Part shown: positions 1 through 7,619 of the stretch, piece after piece
Position numbering within the stretch: the stretch's first letter is position 1
Layout of the letters: every line of letters begins with the position of its first letter
Assembly: GCA_900554275.1 (NCBI GenBank)
Contig: USGS01000018.1
Coordinates: forward strand, 1 to 25,191
DNA from: an uncultured Eubacteriales bacterium
Lineage (GTDB): Bacteria; Bacillota; Clostridia; Oscillospirales; Oscillospiraceae
Direction of reading: 5' to 3'
DNA: 25,191 nucleotides
Translations under genes and position numbers: made by a program
The notes under the pieces: model-generated
Database searches by the model: none
The model's input: only the letters and a program-made list of their open reading frames with translations
What the model was told of the DNA's origin: nothing

Positions 1-120
1 CACATCGCTTCCGGCGCAGTCCTCCTGCACCGTCATGCCTGATTGCAGGCACAGGGCCATCATCTGCTCGGTGTTTACACGGTTTTTGTCACATCCCAGG
101 GATATAAATGATACGATCAC
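1..120 (-). CDS. rimO: Ribosomal protein S12 methylthiotransferase RimO, N-terminal fragment
   Basis: Only the first 40 codons lie in the window; the gene continues past the left edge. The translated start reads VIVSFISLGCDKNRVNTEQM. The SLGCDKN..VNTE pattern is the N-terminal hallmark of the methylthiotransferase (UPF0004) domain, whose first Cys (residue 10 here) is a ligand of the auxiliary iron-sulfur cluster. The Cys-Asp/Pro-Lys-Asn form is typical of RimO rather than MiaB. RimO is a radical-SAM enzyme that methylthiolates an aspartate of ribosomal protein S12. I chose GTG at 120 because an AAGGAAG ribosome site lies about 8 bases upstream and the reading frame is closed by the recX stop just before it. 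It follows recX by 15 bases, so it is probably the last visible gene of the recA-recX transcript. MiaB or MtaB cannot be fully excluded from 40 residues. Confidence 0.82.
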   Translation of the reverse strand, partial: MIVSFISLGCDKNRVNTEQMMALCLQSGMTVQEDCAGSDV

Positions 121-135
121 GGTTTTTATCTTCCT

Positions 136-753
136 TTATTCCTGAATCTCGGATTCCAGCCGGCGAAGGGAGGCCTGGATATCCTGCCACGAAAAGCCCC
201 GCCGCTGCAGGGCGGCGGAGAGCTTGCGAAGAAGCGCCTCGTCCACGGTTTTATTCCGGCACCGGGCGCGGAGATAACGCTCCGCCGCTTCCTCCGCCGG
301 GGGCATTTGAGAAAGAAGCTCCTCCCACAGGTCCCGGGGGATACCCCGGTGGTTCAGCTCCTGGCGGATGCGGCCGGGGCCGTAGCCGGCGGCGCTGTAG
401 TGCCGGATGATAGCCGCGCCGTAGGCCGCCTCGTCCACCGCACCCAGCTCCTCCAGCCAACGGGCGGTGTCCTCTGCCGCCGCCCTGTCGCCGCCCCGGC
501 GGGTAAGATGCTCCACCACCTGCTTTTTTGACAGCATACGGCTGCCGGTAAGCTGGGCACCCCGGGCCTTCATTTGGGAAGCCTGGGCGGACTTTTTCAG
601 CTCCTCCACCGTCTCCTCCGGGAGGTCTGCGCCCGGGCGCAGGTCATAGTGCAGGAGCTCATTTTCGGTTATTTTCAGCAGCTGGCCGCCCTCTAAAAAG
701 ACCAATATCCGGTTCTTTTTATGCTTGGACGGCTCCACACGCTCAATCCGCAT
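136..753 (-). CDS. recX: Regulatory protein RecX
   Basis: This is a 205-residue protein starting MRIERVEPSKHKKN. It has the all-helical RecX repeat architecture, with segments such as SRMLSKKQVVEHLTRRG, YGPGRIRQELNHRGIP and TVDEALLRKLSAALQRRGFS. RecX proteins bind RecA filaments and modulate strand exchange. The frame is open further upstream, but the ATG at 753 gives the conserved N-terminus and overlaps the end of recA by 11 bases (ATGCGGATTGA contains the recA stop), which indicates translational coupling. The length is typical of the longer Bacillota RecX proteins. It lies directly downstream of recA, the usual partner. No separate promoter or strong ribosome site is visible, consistent with expression on the recA message. 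Confidence 0.9.
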   Translation of the reverse strand: MRIERVEPSKHKKNRILVFLEGGQLLKITENELLHYDLRPGADLPEETVEELKKSAQASQMKARGAQLTGSRMLSKKQVVEHLTRRGGDRAAAEDTARWLEELGAVDEAAYGAAIIRHYSAAGYGPGRIRQELNHRGIPRDLWEELLSQMPPAEEAAERYLRARCRNKTVDEALLRKLSAALQRRGFSWQDIQASLRRLESEIQE

Positions 754-1849
754 CGTCGAAATCGTCGGCGGACACATCCACAGCCCGTCCGGCAGCCCGA
801 GCGGCCACCTTAGACTGGTTGCTCATGAGCTTGTGGAAATTCTTGCGGATCTCCTGCTCCACGGCGTCGCACTGGTCGGGGTGGTCCACCAGATACTGCT
901 TGGCAGCGTCCCGGCCCTGTCCCATGCGTACCTCGCCCAGGCTGAACCAGGAGCCGCTCTTCTGTATGATGTCCAGCTTCACGCCCAGGTCCAGAATCTC
1001 TCCTGTGCGGCTGATACCCTCGCCGTACATGATGTCAAACTCCGCCTCACGGAAGGGAGGCGCCACCTTGTTCTTCACGACCTTGGCGCGGGTGCGGTTG
1101 CCGATGACCTCGCCGCCGGACTTCAGCGTCTCGATGCGGCGCACGTCGATGCGGACGGAGGCGTAGAACTTCAGGGCACGGCCACCGGTGGTGACCTCCG
1201 GGTTGCCGTACATAACGCCCACCTTCTCCCGGAGCTGGTTGATGAAGATGACGATGGAATTGGTCTTGTTGATGATACCCGTCAGCTTACGGAGAGCCTG
1301 GGACATGAGGCGGGCGTGGAGGCCCACAAAGCTGTCGCCCATTTCGCCCTCGATCTCCGCCCGGGGCACAAGGGCGGCCACGGAGTCCACCACCACCACG
1401 TCGATGGCGCCGGAACGAACCAGCGCCTCGGTGATCTCCAGCGCCTGCTCGCCGGTGTCCGGCTGGGAGATGAGCAGATCCTCCACGTTGACGCCCAGCG
1501 CCTTGGCATAGGTGGGGTCGAGGGCGTGCTCGGCGTCCACAAAGGCCACCTCGCCGCCCATCTTCTGGGCCTCCGCCAGCACGTGCAGTGCCAGCGTGGT
1601 CTTTCCGGAGGACTCAGGGCCGTAGATCTCCACGATACGGCCGCGGGGCAGGCCGCCGATGCCCAGCGCCAGGTCGAGAGACAGCGAGCCGGTGGGGATG
1701 GCCTCCACGTTCAGCGTGCTCTCCGCGCCGTAGCGCATGATAGAGCCCTTGCCGTACATCTTCTCGATCTGCTGCATGGCCGTCTCCAGCGCCTTTCTCT
1801 TGTCGGACACCACCGGCGCGGCACCAACGGGTTCTTTCTTAACTGCCAT
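743..1849 (-). CDS. recA: Recombinase RecA
   Basis: This 368-residue protein is full length for RecA. The Walker A loop GPESSGKTT is at residues 77-85, followed by the FVDAEHALDP segment, the Walker B strand VVVVDSVAAL, the DNA-binding L1 region around GEMGDSFVGLHARLMSQALR, and the INQLREKVGVMYGNPE segment leading to loop L2. The C-terminus is acidic (DDFDDAD), as is usual. RecA forms ATP-dependent filaments on single-stranded DNA, drives strand exchange and stimulates LexA self-cleavage. The ATG at 1849 has a good TTGAGGAGG ribosome site 6-7 bases upstream. It overlaps recX downstream and follows prmC by 93 bases. That spacer holds a GC-rich hairpin but no SOS box that I can see. Confidence 0.98.
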   Translation of the reverse strand: MAVKKEPVGAAPVVSDKRKALETAMQQIEKMYGKGSIMRYGAESTLNVEAIPTGSLSLDLALGIGGLPRGRIVEIYGPESSGKTTLALHVLAEAQKMGGEVAFVDAEHALDPTYAKALGVNVEDLLISQPDTGEQALEITEALVRSGAIDVVVVDSVAALVPRAEIEGEMGDSFVGLHARLMSQALRKLTGIINKTNSIVIFINQLREKVGVMYGNPEVTTGGRALKFYASVRIDVRRIETLKSGGEVIGNRTRAKVVKNKVAPPFREAEFDIMYGEGISRTGEILDLGVKLDIIQKSGSWFSLGEVRMGQGRDAAKQYLVDHPDQCDAVEQEIRKNFHKLMSNQSKVAARAAGRAVDVSADDFDDAD

Positions 1850-1874
1850 AGTTCCGTCCTCCTCAAATTCTGTA

Positions 1875-1894
1875 CGGGCGGCCCGCGCCGCCCG
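1875..1894 (-). promoter_or_regulatory. GC-rich leader hairpin just upstream of recA
   Basis: An 8-base perfect stem (CGGGCGGC at 1875-1882 against GCCGCCCG at 1887-1894) with a 4-base loop sits about 25 bases before the recA start codon. It would form in any transcript reading into recA and lies just outside the ribosome site. It has no U-run, so it is not a simple terminator. Its role is unknown; mRNA stability or translation control is possible. Confidence 0.45.
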
Positions 1895-1921
1895 GATGCT
1901 GTGTTTATTATCTCAAAGAGC

Positions 1922-1941
1922 CTGTCCGGAAAAACGGACAG
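1922..1941 (-). terminator. Weak hairpin at the 3' end of prmC
   Basis: CTGTCCG (1922-1928) pairs with CGGACAG (1935-1941) around a 6-base loop that is U-rich on the minus-strand transcript. It immediately follows the prmC stop codon. The downstream tract is only GGCTCTTTGAG, so termination would be partial at best, and read-through into recA is likely. Confidence 0.35.
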
Positions 1942-1942
1942 T

Positions 1943-2809
1943 TCACACTTCCGTACACAAAATGCCCGATACCACACGGGGAATGCCGTTCAGGTCGGGG
2001 GTGATCTCCACATCGCCGAAGCCGCAGCTCCGCATGATACGCAGCACGTCGTCCGCCTGGCCGATGCCCACCTCGAACAGCAGGCGGCCATCGGCACGGA
2101 GGGCGGTACACCACTGGGCGCAGATGGCCCGGTAGAAATCCAGCCCGTCCTCACCGCCCCTCAGGGCCAGGTGGGGCTCGTAGTCCCGGACGGACACGTC
2201 CAGCCCGGCGATGTCGCCGTCGGGGATATAGGGCGGGTTGGACACGATGGCGTCAAACTCCCCCAGGTGGGCGGGGGGCTTTTCCAGCGCGTTCATCTGC
2301 AGGGACACCACCCGGCCTGTCAGGTCGTTGCGGCGGATGTTCTGGCGGCAGATACGCAGCGCGCCCTCGTCCAGCTCGCCCAGCACCACGCGGCTGCCGG
2401 GCAGATGCTTGGCCAGTGCCAGTCCTATGCAGCCCGAGCCGGCGCACAGGTCCAGTATCCGCGGCTCGGACACGCCTTGCAGTCGGGACAGTGCCTGCTC
2501 CACCAGCACCTCGGTGTCCGGGCGGGGGATCAGCACGCTCTCGGAGATGTCCAGCGGCAGGCCGTAAAACTCCCATTCGCCGATGAGGTACGCCACCGGC
2601 TCGCCCGCCAGATGACGCTGGGCCAGCCGCTCCACCTGCTGCTCCACGGCAGCAGGGACGTACAGCCGGCCGTCCCGGCTCAGCTCCTCCCGACTCTTGC
2701 CGGCGGCGCAGCACACCAGCTCCCGGGCCTCCAGCGTGGGGTCAGCCATGCCGGCTTTATGGAAGCGCTGCCGCAAATCCAAATACAAATTGTTATATGT
2801 TATCGCCAT
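1943..2809 (-). CDS. prmC: Peptide chain release factor N5-glutamine methyltransferase PrmC (HemK)
   Basis: This 288-residue SAM-dependent methyltransferase methylates the Gln of the GGQ motif of release factors RF1 and RF2. An N-terminal helical domain (residues about 1-75) is followed by a Rossmann domain with motif I LDLCAGSGCIGL (about 119-130), the acidic motif II LGELDE, and the diagnostic NPPY tetrad at residues 191-194. The IPRPDTE segment preceding motif I is also characteristic of PrmC. It lies 21 bases after the DUF1385 gene. The DUF1385-prmC pairing is common in Clostridia, usually next to prfA, which is not present here. Cotranscription with the upstream gene is very likely. Confidence 0.95.
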   Translation of the reverse strand: MAITYNNLYLDLRQRFHKAGMADPTLEARELVCCAAGKSREELSRDGRLYVPAAVEQQVERLAQRHLAGEPVAYLIGEWEFYGLPLDISESVLIPRPDTEVLVEQALSRLQGVSEPRILDLCAGSGCIGLALAKHLPGSRVVLGELDEGALRICRQNIRRNDLTGRVVSLQMNALEKPPAHLGEFDAIVSNPPYIPDGDIAGLDVSVRDYEPHLALRGGEDGLDFYRAICAQWCTALRADGRLLFEVGIGQADDVLRIMRSCGFGDVEITPDLNGIPRVVSGILCTEV

Positions 2810-2830
2810 AATACGTCCTGTTATCGCTTT

Positions 2831-3778
2831 TTACCATGTATCTTTCCCTTTTTCGTCAGGAATAACCAGCTTCATGGCCTCGATGGCCACCTCGATCATG
2901 CTGTCATCCGGCTCAAAGGTGGTGAAGTTCTGCAGCCACATACCCGGCGCGGACAGCACCCGGGTGACGGCGTTGTCGTGGCCGCCCACGAAGCGGTTGA
3001 ACTCATAGGTGATGCCCACCACGGGGATGAGCAGCAGCAGCTTGACGCCCACCCGTACCCAGACGCTCTGCCAGTTGATATAGGGGAACACCAGGCTGGA
3101 GACGATGATGGAGACGATGACCACCACGAAGAGGAAGCTGGTGCCGCAGCGGGGATGGTGGCGGGGCTGGACGCGGACGTTCTCCACCGTCAGGGGCAGA
3201 CCCGCCTCGTAGCAGAAAATGGTCTTATGCTCCGCACCGTGGTAGCAGAACACCCGGTGGACGTCCTTCTGCCTGGAGCAGAGGATCATATAGCCCAGCA
3301 GCACCAGCACCTTGACCACGCCCTCGATGATGTTGTGGACGGCGGCACTCTGTGCGTGGAACAGCCCGGCCAGGAACGTGGGCAGCAGCATGAACAGCAT
3401 CAGCATCATGCCGATGCTCAGAATCACGGAGAAGACCACCAGCAGGTTTTGCAGCTTGTCCGCCGGCACGTGCTTTTCCAGCCACTCCTCCACCCTGTCC
3501 GGCTTGGCGTTTTCGTCCTCGGGAAAATAGTCGGCGGAGAACATCAGCGCCTTGACGCCGGTGATCATCGAGCCAAGGAAGGTAACGGCGCCCCGGATGA
3601 TGGGTACGCCCAAAATAGGATAGTTGGCACGAATTAGCTTACGCTCCGTGACCTTGGTGACCAGGCCCTCCGGGGAGCGGACCACGATGGCGTCCTTCTC
3701 CGGGCCGCGCATCAGAATACCCTCGATCAGCGCCTGTCCGCCGATACTGGTGCGGAAAGCGCCCTTTTTCTTGTCCAT
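2831..3778 (-). CDS. DUF1385 membrane protein (YqhQ-like)
   Basis: This 315-residue protein begins MDKKKGAFRTSIGGQALIEG; the GGQALIEGILMRGP signature defines DUF1385. Hydrophobic segments are seen around residues 75-95 (a VPIIRGAVTFLGSM region), 125-150, 160-180 and 225-270 (FLFVVVIVSIIVSSLVF and a second helix). A conserved CYHGAEHKTIFCYE motif, with potential metal-binding His, Cys and Glu residues, lies between membrane segments, followed by RHHPRCGTSFL. The function of the family is unknown. The frame extends 16 codons further upstream, but the ATG at 3778 has an AAAGGAT ribosome site and the upstream part would overlap the promoter. It heads the run of genes leading to prmC and recA. Confidence 0.9.
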   Translation of the reverse strand: MDKKKGAFRTSIGGQALIEGILMRGPEKDAIVVRSPEGLVTKVTERKLIRANYPILGVPIIRGAVTFLGSMITGVKALMFSADYFPEDENAKPDRVEEWLEKHVPADKLQNLLVVFSVILSIGMMLMLFMLLPTFLAGLFHAQSAAVHNIIEGVVKVLVLLGYMILCSRQKDVHRVFCYHGAEHKTIFCYEAGLPLTVENVRVQPRHHPRCGTSFLFVVVIVSIIVSSLVFPYINWQSVWVRVGVKLLLLIPVVGITYEFNRFVGGHDNAVTRVLSAPGMWLQNFTTFEPDDSMIEVAIEAMKLVIPDEKGKDTW

Positions 3779-3804
3779 ACGCGCTAAAGATCCTTTCTGC
3801 CGTG

Positions 3805-3833
3805 AGTATAGCACAGTTATTTGCAAAATGCAA
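3805..3833 (-). promoter_or_regulatory. Sigma-A promoter of the DUF1385-prmC(-recA) unit
   Basis: On the minus strand, TTGCAT (3828-3833) and TATACT (3805-3810) are separated by exactly 17 bases. Transcription should start near 3798, leaving a leader of about 20 bases before the ATG at 3778. Confidence 0.7.
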
Positions 3834-3843
3834 CACTTGTTCG
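3830..3843 (-). promoter_or_regulatory. Candidate LexA (DinR-type) SOS box
   Basis: The minus strand reads CGAACAAGTGTTGC. Against the Gram-positive LexA consensus CGAACRNRYGTTYC it matches every specified position except one. It overlaps the -35 element at 3828-3833, where a repressor would block RNA polymerase. The genes downstream include recA, the standard LexA target. The match is by eye and no lexA gene is in the window. Confidence 0.5.
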
Positions 3844-3873
3844 ATTATTTTCTGAGGCAGTTTATGTCTCTGC

Positions 3874-5298
3874 CTATCCCTTCAGCGGCAGCCAGATGGT
3901 GACCACCGTGCCGCCGCCCTGGGCGTTCTCGATGGTCAACGTGCCGCCGTGACGGTGGACGATCTCATCGCAGACCGCCAAACCGATGCCGCTGCCCCGG
4001 GCCTTGGACGACCCCTTGTAGAATTTCTGCTTCACATAGGGCAGCTCCGCCTCCGGAATGCCCGGGCCGAAGTCCCGGATGGCGATCTCGTAGCCGCCGT
4101 CCGCCTGCCGCAGGTGGACGGCGATGCGTTTGCCCGAGCCGCCGTGCTTGGCGGCGTTGTCCAGCAGGTTGCAGAACACCTGCTTTAGACGGTCCGGGTC
4201 GCCGGTGATGGGCTCTTCGTAGATGGCCTTGTCGCTGGTGTACTCCAGGGCGATGCCGTCCTGCTGGAACAGCTCCCGGTAGGTGTATACCGCGTCCTCC
4301 AGCTCCGCCTGCAAGTCCACGTCCTCCACCTGTAATGTGAAGCGCCCATCCTCCATGCGGGAGAATTGCAGCAGCTCCTCCACCATGTCCGTCAGGCGAC
4401 GGGACTCCTTGACGATGATGCCCAGTCCGCGGCGCAGCTGCTGCACGTCGCCGCTCTCGTCTGCCAGCAGCGTCTCGCCCCAGCCGTTGATGGCCGTCAG
4501 GGGCGTGCGCAGCTCGTGGGACACAGAGGAGATGAACTCGGACTTCATTTTCTCACTCTCGCCGATCTTGCGGGACATATCGTTGATGTTGCCCACCAGC
4601 TCGCCCATCTCGTCGGAATACTTGTTGGGTATCTGCTCGCCGTAGCTGCCGCCGGAGATACACTTGGCGGCCTCCGACACGGCGGAAACCGGTGCCACCA
4701 CATTGTTGATGAAGATCATGCTGGACAGGATGATCAGGCCCACCACCGCCAGCATGACGCCGCAGACCACCAGCACCGTCAGCAGCACCTGACGGTCGAT
4801 GTCCCGGACGGCGGTGACGTAACGCATGACGCCCACCACCTGACCGTTGAACTTCAGCAGGCTGGACACAGCAAGGATACGCTCCCCCGTCTCGCTGTCA
4901 CGGCCTATGAAATCCTGCACCTGACCGGTCTCCACGGCCCGGAGAACCTCCGGCGTGTTGGGATATGTGGCCGCCGTCAGACCGCGGGTGGTGACCTCCA
5001 CCCTGCCGGCGCTGTTGAGAAATTGCAGCTCGATGCGGTCGCTATCCTCAAAGGCCGCCGCGTACAGCGTGGCGCTGCGGTAGTACTCCCGATAGCTGGT
5101 CATGACGTAGGTGTTGAAATAGTCCGCGCCGGCGGCCGCCTTGGCCCGGAGGGTAGACTTGGCGCTGTTATAGTAGTTGCTGGCAAAGCCCACGGAGATC
5201 AGCACGCCCACCAGCAGCAGAATGACCACCACCGGGCCGATGCTGCCGGTGATCCAGCGACGGCGCAGACCCTGGACTATTTTCCGTTTGGCTGCCAT
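3874..5298 (-). CDS. Sensor histidine kinase (HAMP, HisKA, HATPase)
   Basis: This is a 474-residue membrane kinase. Transmembrane helix 1 spans about residues 18-39 and helix 2 about 170-198. Between them is an extracytoplasmic sensor domain of about 130 residues, probably PAS-like from its length and pattern (inference). A HAMP linker (about 199-250) leads to the HisKA box SSVSHELRTPLTAI with phospho-acceptor His261. The ATPase domain shows the N box CNLLDNAAKHGG (376-387), the G1 box DFGPGIP (409-415) and the G2 box GSGIGL (435-440). The start ATG has an AAAGGAG site 10 bases upstream. The architecture resembles the WalK/PhoR class. The response regulator gene lies 163 bases upstream in the same orientation and is the likely partner; a long palindromic element separates them. 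The stimulus is unknown. Confidence 0.93.
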   Translation of the reverse strand: MAAKRKIVQGLRRRWITGSIGPVVVILLLVGVLISVGFASNYYNSAKSTLRAKAAAGADYFNTYVMTSYREYYRSATLYAAAFEDSDRIELQFLNSAGRVEVTTRGLTAATYPNTPEVLRAVETGQVQDFIGRDSETGERILAVSSLLKFNGQVVGVMRYVTAVRDIDRQVLLTVLVVCGVMLAVVGLIILSSMIFINNVVAPVSAVSEAAKCISGGSYGEQIPNKYSDEMGELVGNINDMSRKIGESEKMKSEFISSVSHELRTPLTAINGWGETLLADESGDVQQLRRGLGIIVKESRRLTDMVEELLQFSRMEDGRFTLQVEDVDLQAELEDAVYTYRELFQQDGIALEYTSDKAIYEEPITGDPDRLKQVFCNLLDNAAKHGGSGKRIAVHLRQADGGYEIAIRDFGPGIPEAELPYVKQKFYKGSSKARGSGIGLAVCDEIVHRHGGTLTIENAQGGGTVVTIWLPLKG

Positions 5299-5357
5299 GG
5301 GTGGTCATCTCCTTTCAGGCGGGTGGATGGTCCTCTTTACACAAGGGAGGCTTTTGT

Positions 5358-5467
5358 CTGTTGTAATGCGCAGATTTTTCGTCGAGACGAGGCGCAAGAC
5401 CGCCGCCATACTTTGTGTATGGCAAGGTTTTGCAACGCAGTATCAGCGCAAAAGATGCGTATTACAG
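5358..5467. repeat. Long imperfect palindrome (REP/MITE-like) between regulator and kinase genes
   Basis: A left arm (5358-5411) and right arm (5417-5467) are imperfect reverse complements. Their tips are CTGTTGTAATGCGC and GCGTATTACAG, and the core is GCCATAC-TTTGT-GTATGGC (5405-5423), flanked by GCAAGACC and GGTTTTGC. The whole 110-base unit can fold into one long hairpin with small bulges. The right tip overlaps the stop codon (5462-5464) of the response regulator gene. It has no coding content. The form suggests a dispersed palindromic element; whether copies exist elsewhere cannot be seen here. Confidence 0.7.
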
Positions 5468-6145
5468 TCCCCACTTGTAGCCGTAGCCCCAGATCGTGGT
5501 GATATATATAGGGTTGGTGGCGTTGTCCTCGATCTTGAGCCGGAGGCGGCGGATGTTTACATCTACGATCTTCAGCTCACCGAAGTAGTCATGCCCCCAA
5601 ACGGCGTCCAGGATCTCCTCGCGGGAGAGGGCCTTGCCGGGGTTCTCCATGAACATTTTGACGATGGAGTACTCCACCTGGGTGAGCTTGACGCGCTGGC
5701 CGTTTTTCTCCAGGGTGCGGTTGCGGGTATTGAGCAGGAAGGGCGGCTGGCTGATCTCGCCGGCCTCCACCGTACCGCCGCCGCTGCGGCGCATGAGCGC
5801 GTCCACGCGGGCGGTAAGCTCGGCGGGGGAAAAGGGCTTGGTGACGTAGTCATCCGCGCCGGTCATCAGACCGGTGACCTTATCCATCTCCTGGGAGCGG
5901 GCGGTGAGCATGATGATGCCGATGGTGGGATTGGTGGCGCGGATGCGGCGGCAGACCTCAAAGCCATCAATGCCGGGAAGCATGATGTCCAGCAGGGCCA
6001 CGCGGACGTCGCTGTGCTGGGACAGGAGCTCCAGGGCCTGCTCCCCGCTCTCGGCCTCCACCACCTGATAACCGGCACGGCGGAGATTGATGACGATAAA
6101 GCTGCGGATGCTGGACTCGTCCTCCAGTACCAGGACTTTCTTCAT
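5462..6145 (-). CDS. OmpR/PhoB-family response regulator
   Basis: This 227-residue protein has an N-terminal receiver domain (1-115) with acidic pocket LEDE (7-10), phospho-acceptor Asp53 in LLDIMLPGIDGFEV, switch Thr81 and Lys103 in the TKPF motif. A winged-helix DNA-binding domain (about 130-225) shows LTQVEYSIVKMFMENPG, SREEILDAVWG and the C-terminal VDVNIRRLRLKIE...YITTIWGYGYKW. It lies 16 bases downstream of the lipoprotein gene and upstream of the kinase, so lipoprotein, regulator and kinase probably share a transcript. The ribosome site is AAGGAGGAACGC before the ATG. Its targets are unknown. Confidence 0.96.
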   Translation of the reverse strand: MKKVLVLEDESSIRSFIVINLRRAGYQVVEAESGEQALELLSQHSDVRVALLDIMLPGIDGFEVCRRIRATNPTIGIIMLTARSQEMDKVTGLMTGADDYVTKPFSPAELTARVDALMRRSGGGTVEAGEISQPPFLLNTRNRTLEKNGQRVKLTQVEYSIVKMFMENPGKALSREEILDAVWGHDYFGELKIVDVNIRRLRLKIEDNATNPIYITTIWGYGYKWGL

Positions 6146-6161
6146 AGCGCGTTCCTCCTTG

Positions 6162-7469
6162 TCAGTTGATCCAGCTGCCGGTGATGAGACTGAAGCTCTT
6201 GCGCAGCAGCTCCTCGTTCATGCCGTAATACACACCGGCGTCGTACAGCTCGGCGGCGTAGACGGTGGCCGTCTGGCGGCGCAGGACGATGCGCGTGCCC
6301 ATGCGGCCGCGGGTCTCGCGGTTTTCACCGGTGATGGTGTAGATGGACAGCACCGGGTCGCCGTTGATGGTCATGGTAAACTGGTTCTCGTTCTGGATGC
6401 CGGTGGTGGAGGCCTCCACGTTCCAGGCCCACCAGCTGGCCGGGACGGTGAGATACCAACCGCAGGACGTGCTGTGGTACGTCTGGCCGGCGATGGCCAG
6501 CTGGCCGTCATCCACGCAGCGCAGCCAGCTCACCAGGCCGTCGGTCTGGTCGGCGCTCCAGGTATCCTCCGGGCGGGGGATCTCGATGCAGCCGTCGCCA
6601 TCAATGTCCTGGGGCTGAAGCTGCCGGTAGGGGAAGATAGCGGCGGACACGCCGCTGCTCCCGTCCAGGGCCACGTTCACCAGGCCCACCTCCGGGCGGA
6701 AGATAAGGATGTCGGTGACGGCCACGCCCCGCTCGTCCACACCGGTGATGAACATGGCCGGCGTGTCGGCGTCCATCCTGCCGGACACCAGGCTGCCGCG
6801 GCTGAGGGCGGCCATGGTGCTGGACAGGGTGCAGCGGTAGGCGATGCCCATCTGTCCGTCCTGCCAGCCGTAGAACTCAGCCACAGGCAGTCCTTCCTCG
6901 CTGGTGCGCAGCACCAGCAGACTGGGCAGGCCATCGCCGTTCAGATCCTGCATCATAAAGCGGGTGTAGCCGCTGGACATGAGAGCCACCGGCTCGCGCT
7001 CCACAGCGTAGACCGCCACGGTCTGCACATCGGTGCTGATACGCCAGCCCACCACCAGCTCCCGGCAGCCGTCACCGTTGAGATCCTGATAGTACACGCT
7101 GTCCACCGCCGTCCCGCTGCTCTCGATGGTGCAGTAGGGCTGGTAATTCTCATTCTCCATGCGGAAGACGAATATCTTCAGGGGCTTTTCGTCGCTGCTG
7201 CGGCGCATGAAGGCCAGCGCCTCCTGTCTGCCGTCGCCGTCCAGATCGACCATCTGCACCGACTGGATGTTGCGCCCGCCGGTGGGCGAGGCGTACTCAT
7301 AGCCCTGGTTCAGCAGGCCGTCCAGCTGCTGGGCCAGATCGGTGTAGCCCTCCGCCATGCGGGGCAGGGTGAACAGCTCCTCCACCGAAGCGTCGTAGCC
7401 GCAGCCGCCCAGGCCCAGCGCCGCGGCCAGCAGCGCGAGCAGCAGTCCTATTCGCTTTATCCGGCCCAC
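6162..7469 (-). CDS. Lipoprotein with DxDGDG (VCBS/FG-GAP-like) repeats
   Basis: This is a 435-residue secreted lipoprotein. From a GTG at 7469, with a GAGAGGAG site 8 bases upstream, it begins VGRIKRIGLLLALLAAALGLGGC, shown here as a charged start, a hydrophobic stretch and the lipobox LGGC with Cys23. Earlier in-frame starts would place extra polar residues before the signal peptide. Four acidic loops follow at wide intervals: VDLDGDGRQE, QDLNGDGCRE, QDLNGDGLPS and QDIDGDGCIE. These calcium-binding-like loops are typical of beta-propeller VCBS/FG-GAP proteins. The C-terminal third lacks them. It sits directly upstream of the response regulator with a 16-base gap, which suggests an extracytoplasmic accessory or output role for the two-component pair. 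The exact function is unknown. Confidence 0.8.
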   Translation of the reverse strand: MGRIKRIGLLLALLAAALGLGGCGYDASVEELFTLPRMAEGYTDLAQQLDGLLNQGYEYASPTGGRNIQSVQMVDLDGDGRQEALAFMRRSSDEKPLKIFVFRMENENYQPYCTIESSGTAVDSVYYQDLNGDGCRELVVGWRISTDVQTVAVYAVEREPVALMSSGYTRFMMQDLNGDGLPSLLVLRTSEEGLPVAEFYGWQDGQMGIAYRCTLSSTMAALSRGSLVSGRMDADTPAMFITGVDERGVAVTDILIFRPEVGLVNVALDGSSGVSAAIFPYRQLQPQDIDGDGCIEIPRPEDTWSADQTDGLVSWLRCVDDGQLAIAGQTYHSTSCGWYLTVPASWWAWNVEASTTGIQNENQFTMTINGDPVLSIYTITGENRETRGRMGTRIVLRRQTATVYAAELYDAGVYYGMNEELLRKSFSLITGSWIN

Positions 7470-7584
7470 GGCGCTCACTCCTCTCGTCACGGGCTGTCGC
7501 GCCCGATACTCATACGAAGGTATCATACCACATCCGCCTGTGTTTTGGTAGCCCTCATTTTCACTTTCCGGGCAAGAAAATACC

Positions 7585-7601
7585 CCCTCCGTGTCGGAGG
7601 G
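7585..7601 (-). terminator. Rho-independent terminator of the alarmone synthetase gene
   Basis: A 7-base stem CCCTCCG/CGGAGGG with a 3-base loop is followed on the minus strand by GGTATTTTCTT. It lies 18 bases beyond the stop codon at 7620. Confidence 0.75.
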
Positions 7602-7619
7602 AGTAGGCAGTGCAGCGGT

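Noticed and set aside
1850..1942. Search for an SOS box directly upstream of recA (GAACTGTCCGTT looked close)
   Set aside because: The half-sites are offset by one base relative to GAAC-N4-GTTC and the sequence belongs to the prmC 3' hairpin; the site at 3830-3843 is far better.
725..3637. Very long plus-strand open frame (970 codons) opposite recA, prmC and DUF1385
   Set aside because: It is the antisense shadow of GC-rich genes: His/Ala/Gly/Leu/Gln-rich composition, no domains, no ribosome site, and it runs across three conserved genes and their intergenic gaps.
7510..7529. GGTATCATACC palindrome and a -10-like TATGAT before the DxDGDG lipoprotein gene
   Set aside because: No acceptable -35 element lies at the right distance, so I did not list a promoter; the palindrome may still be a regulator site.
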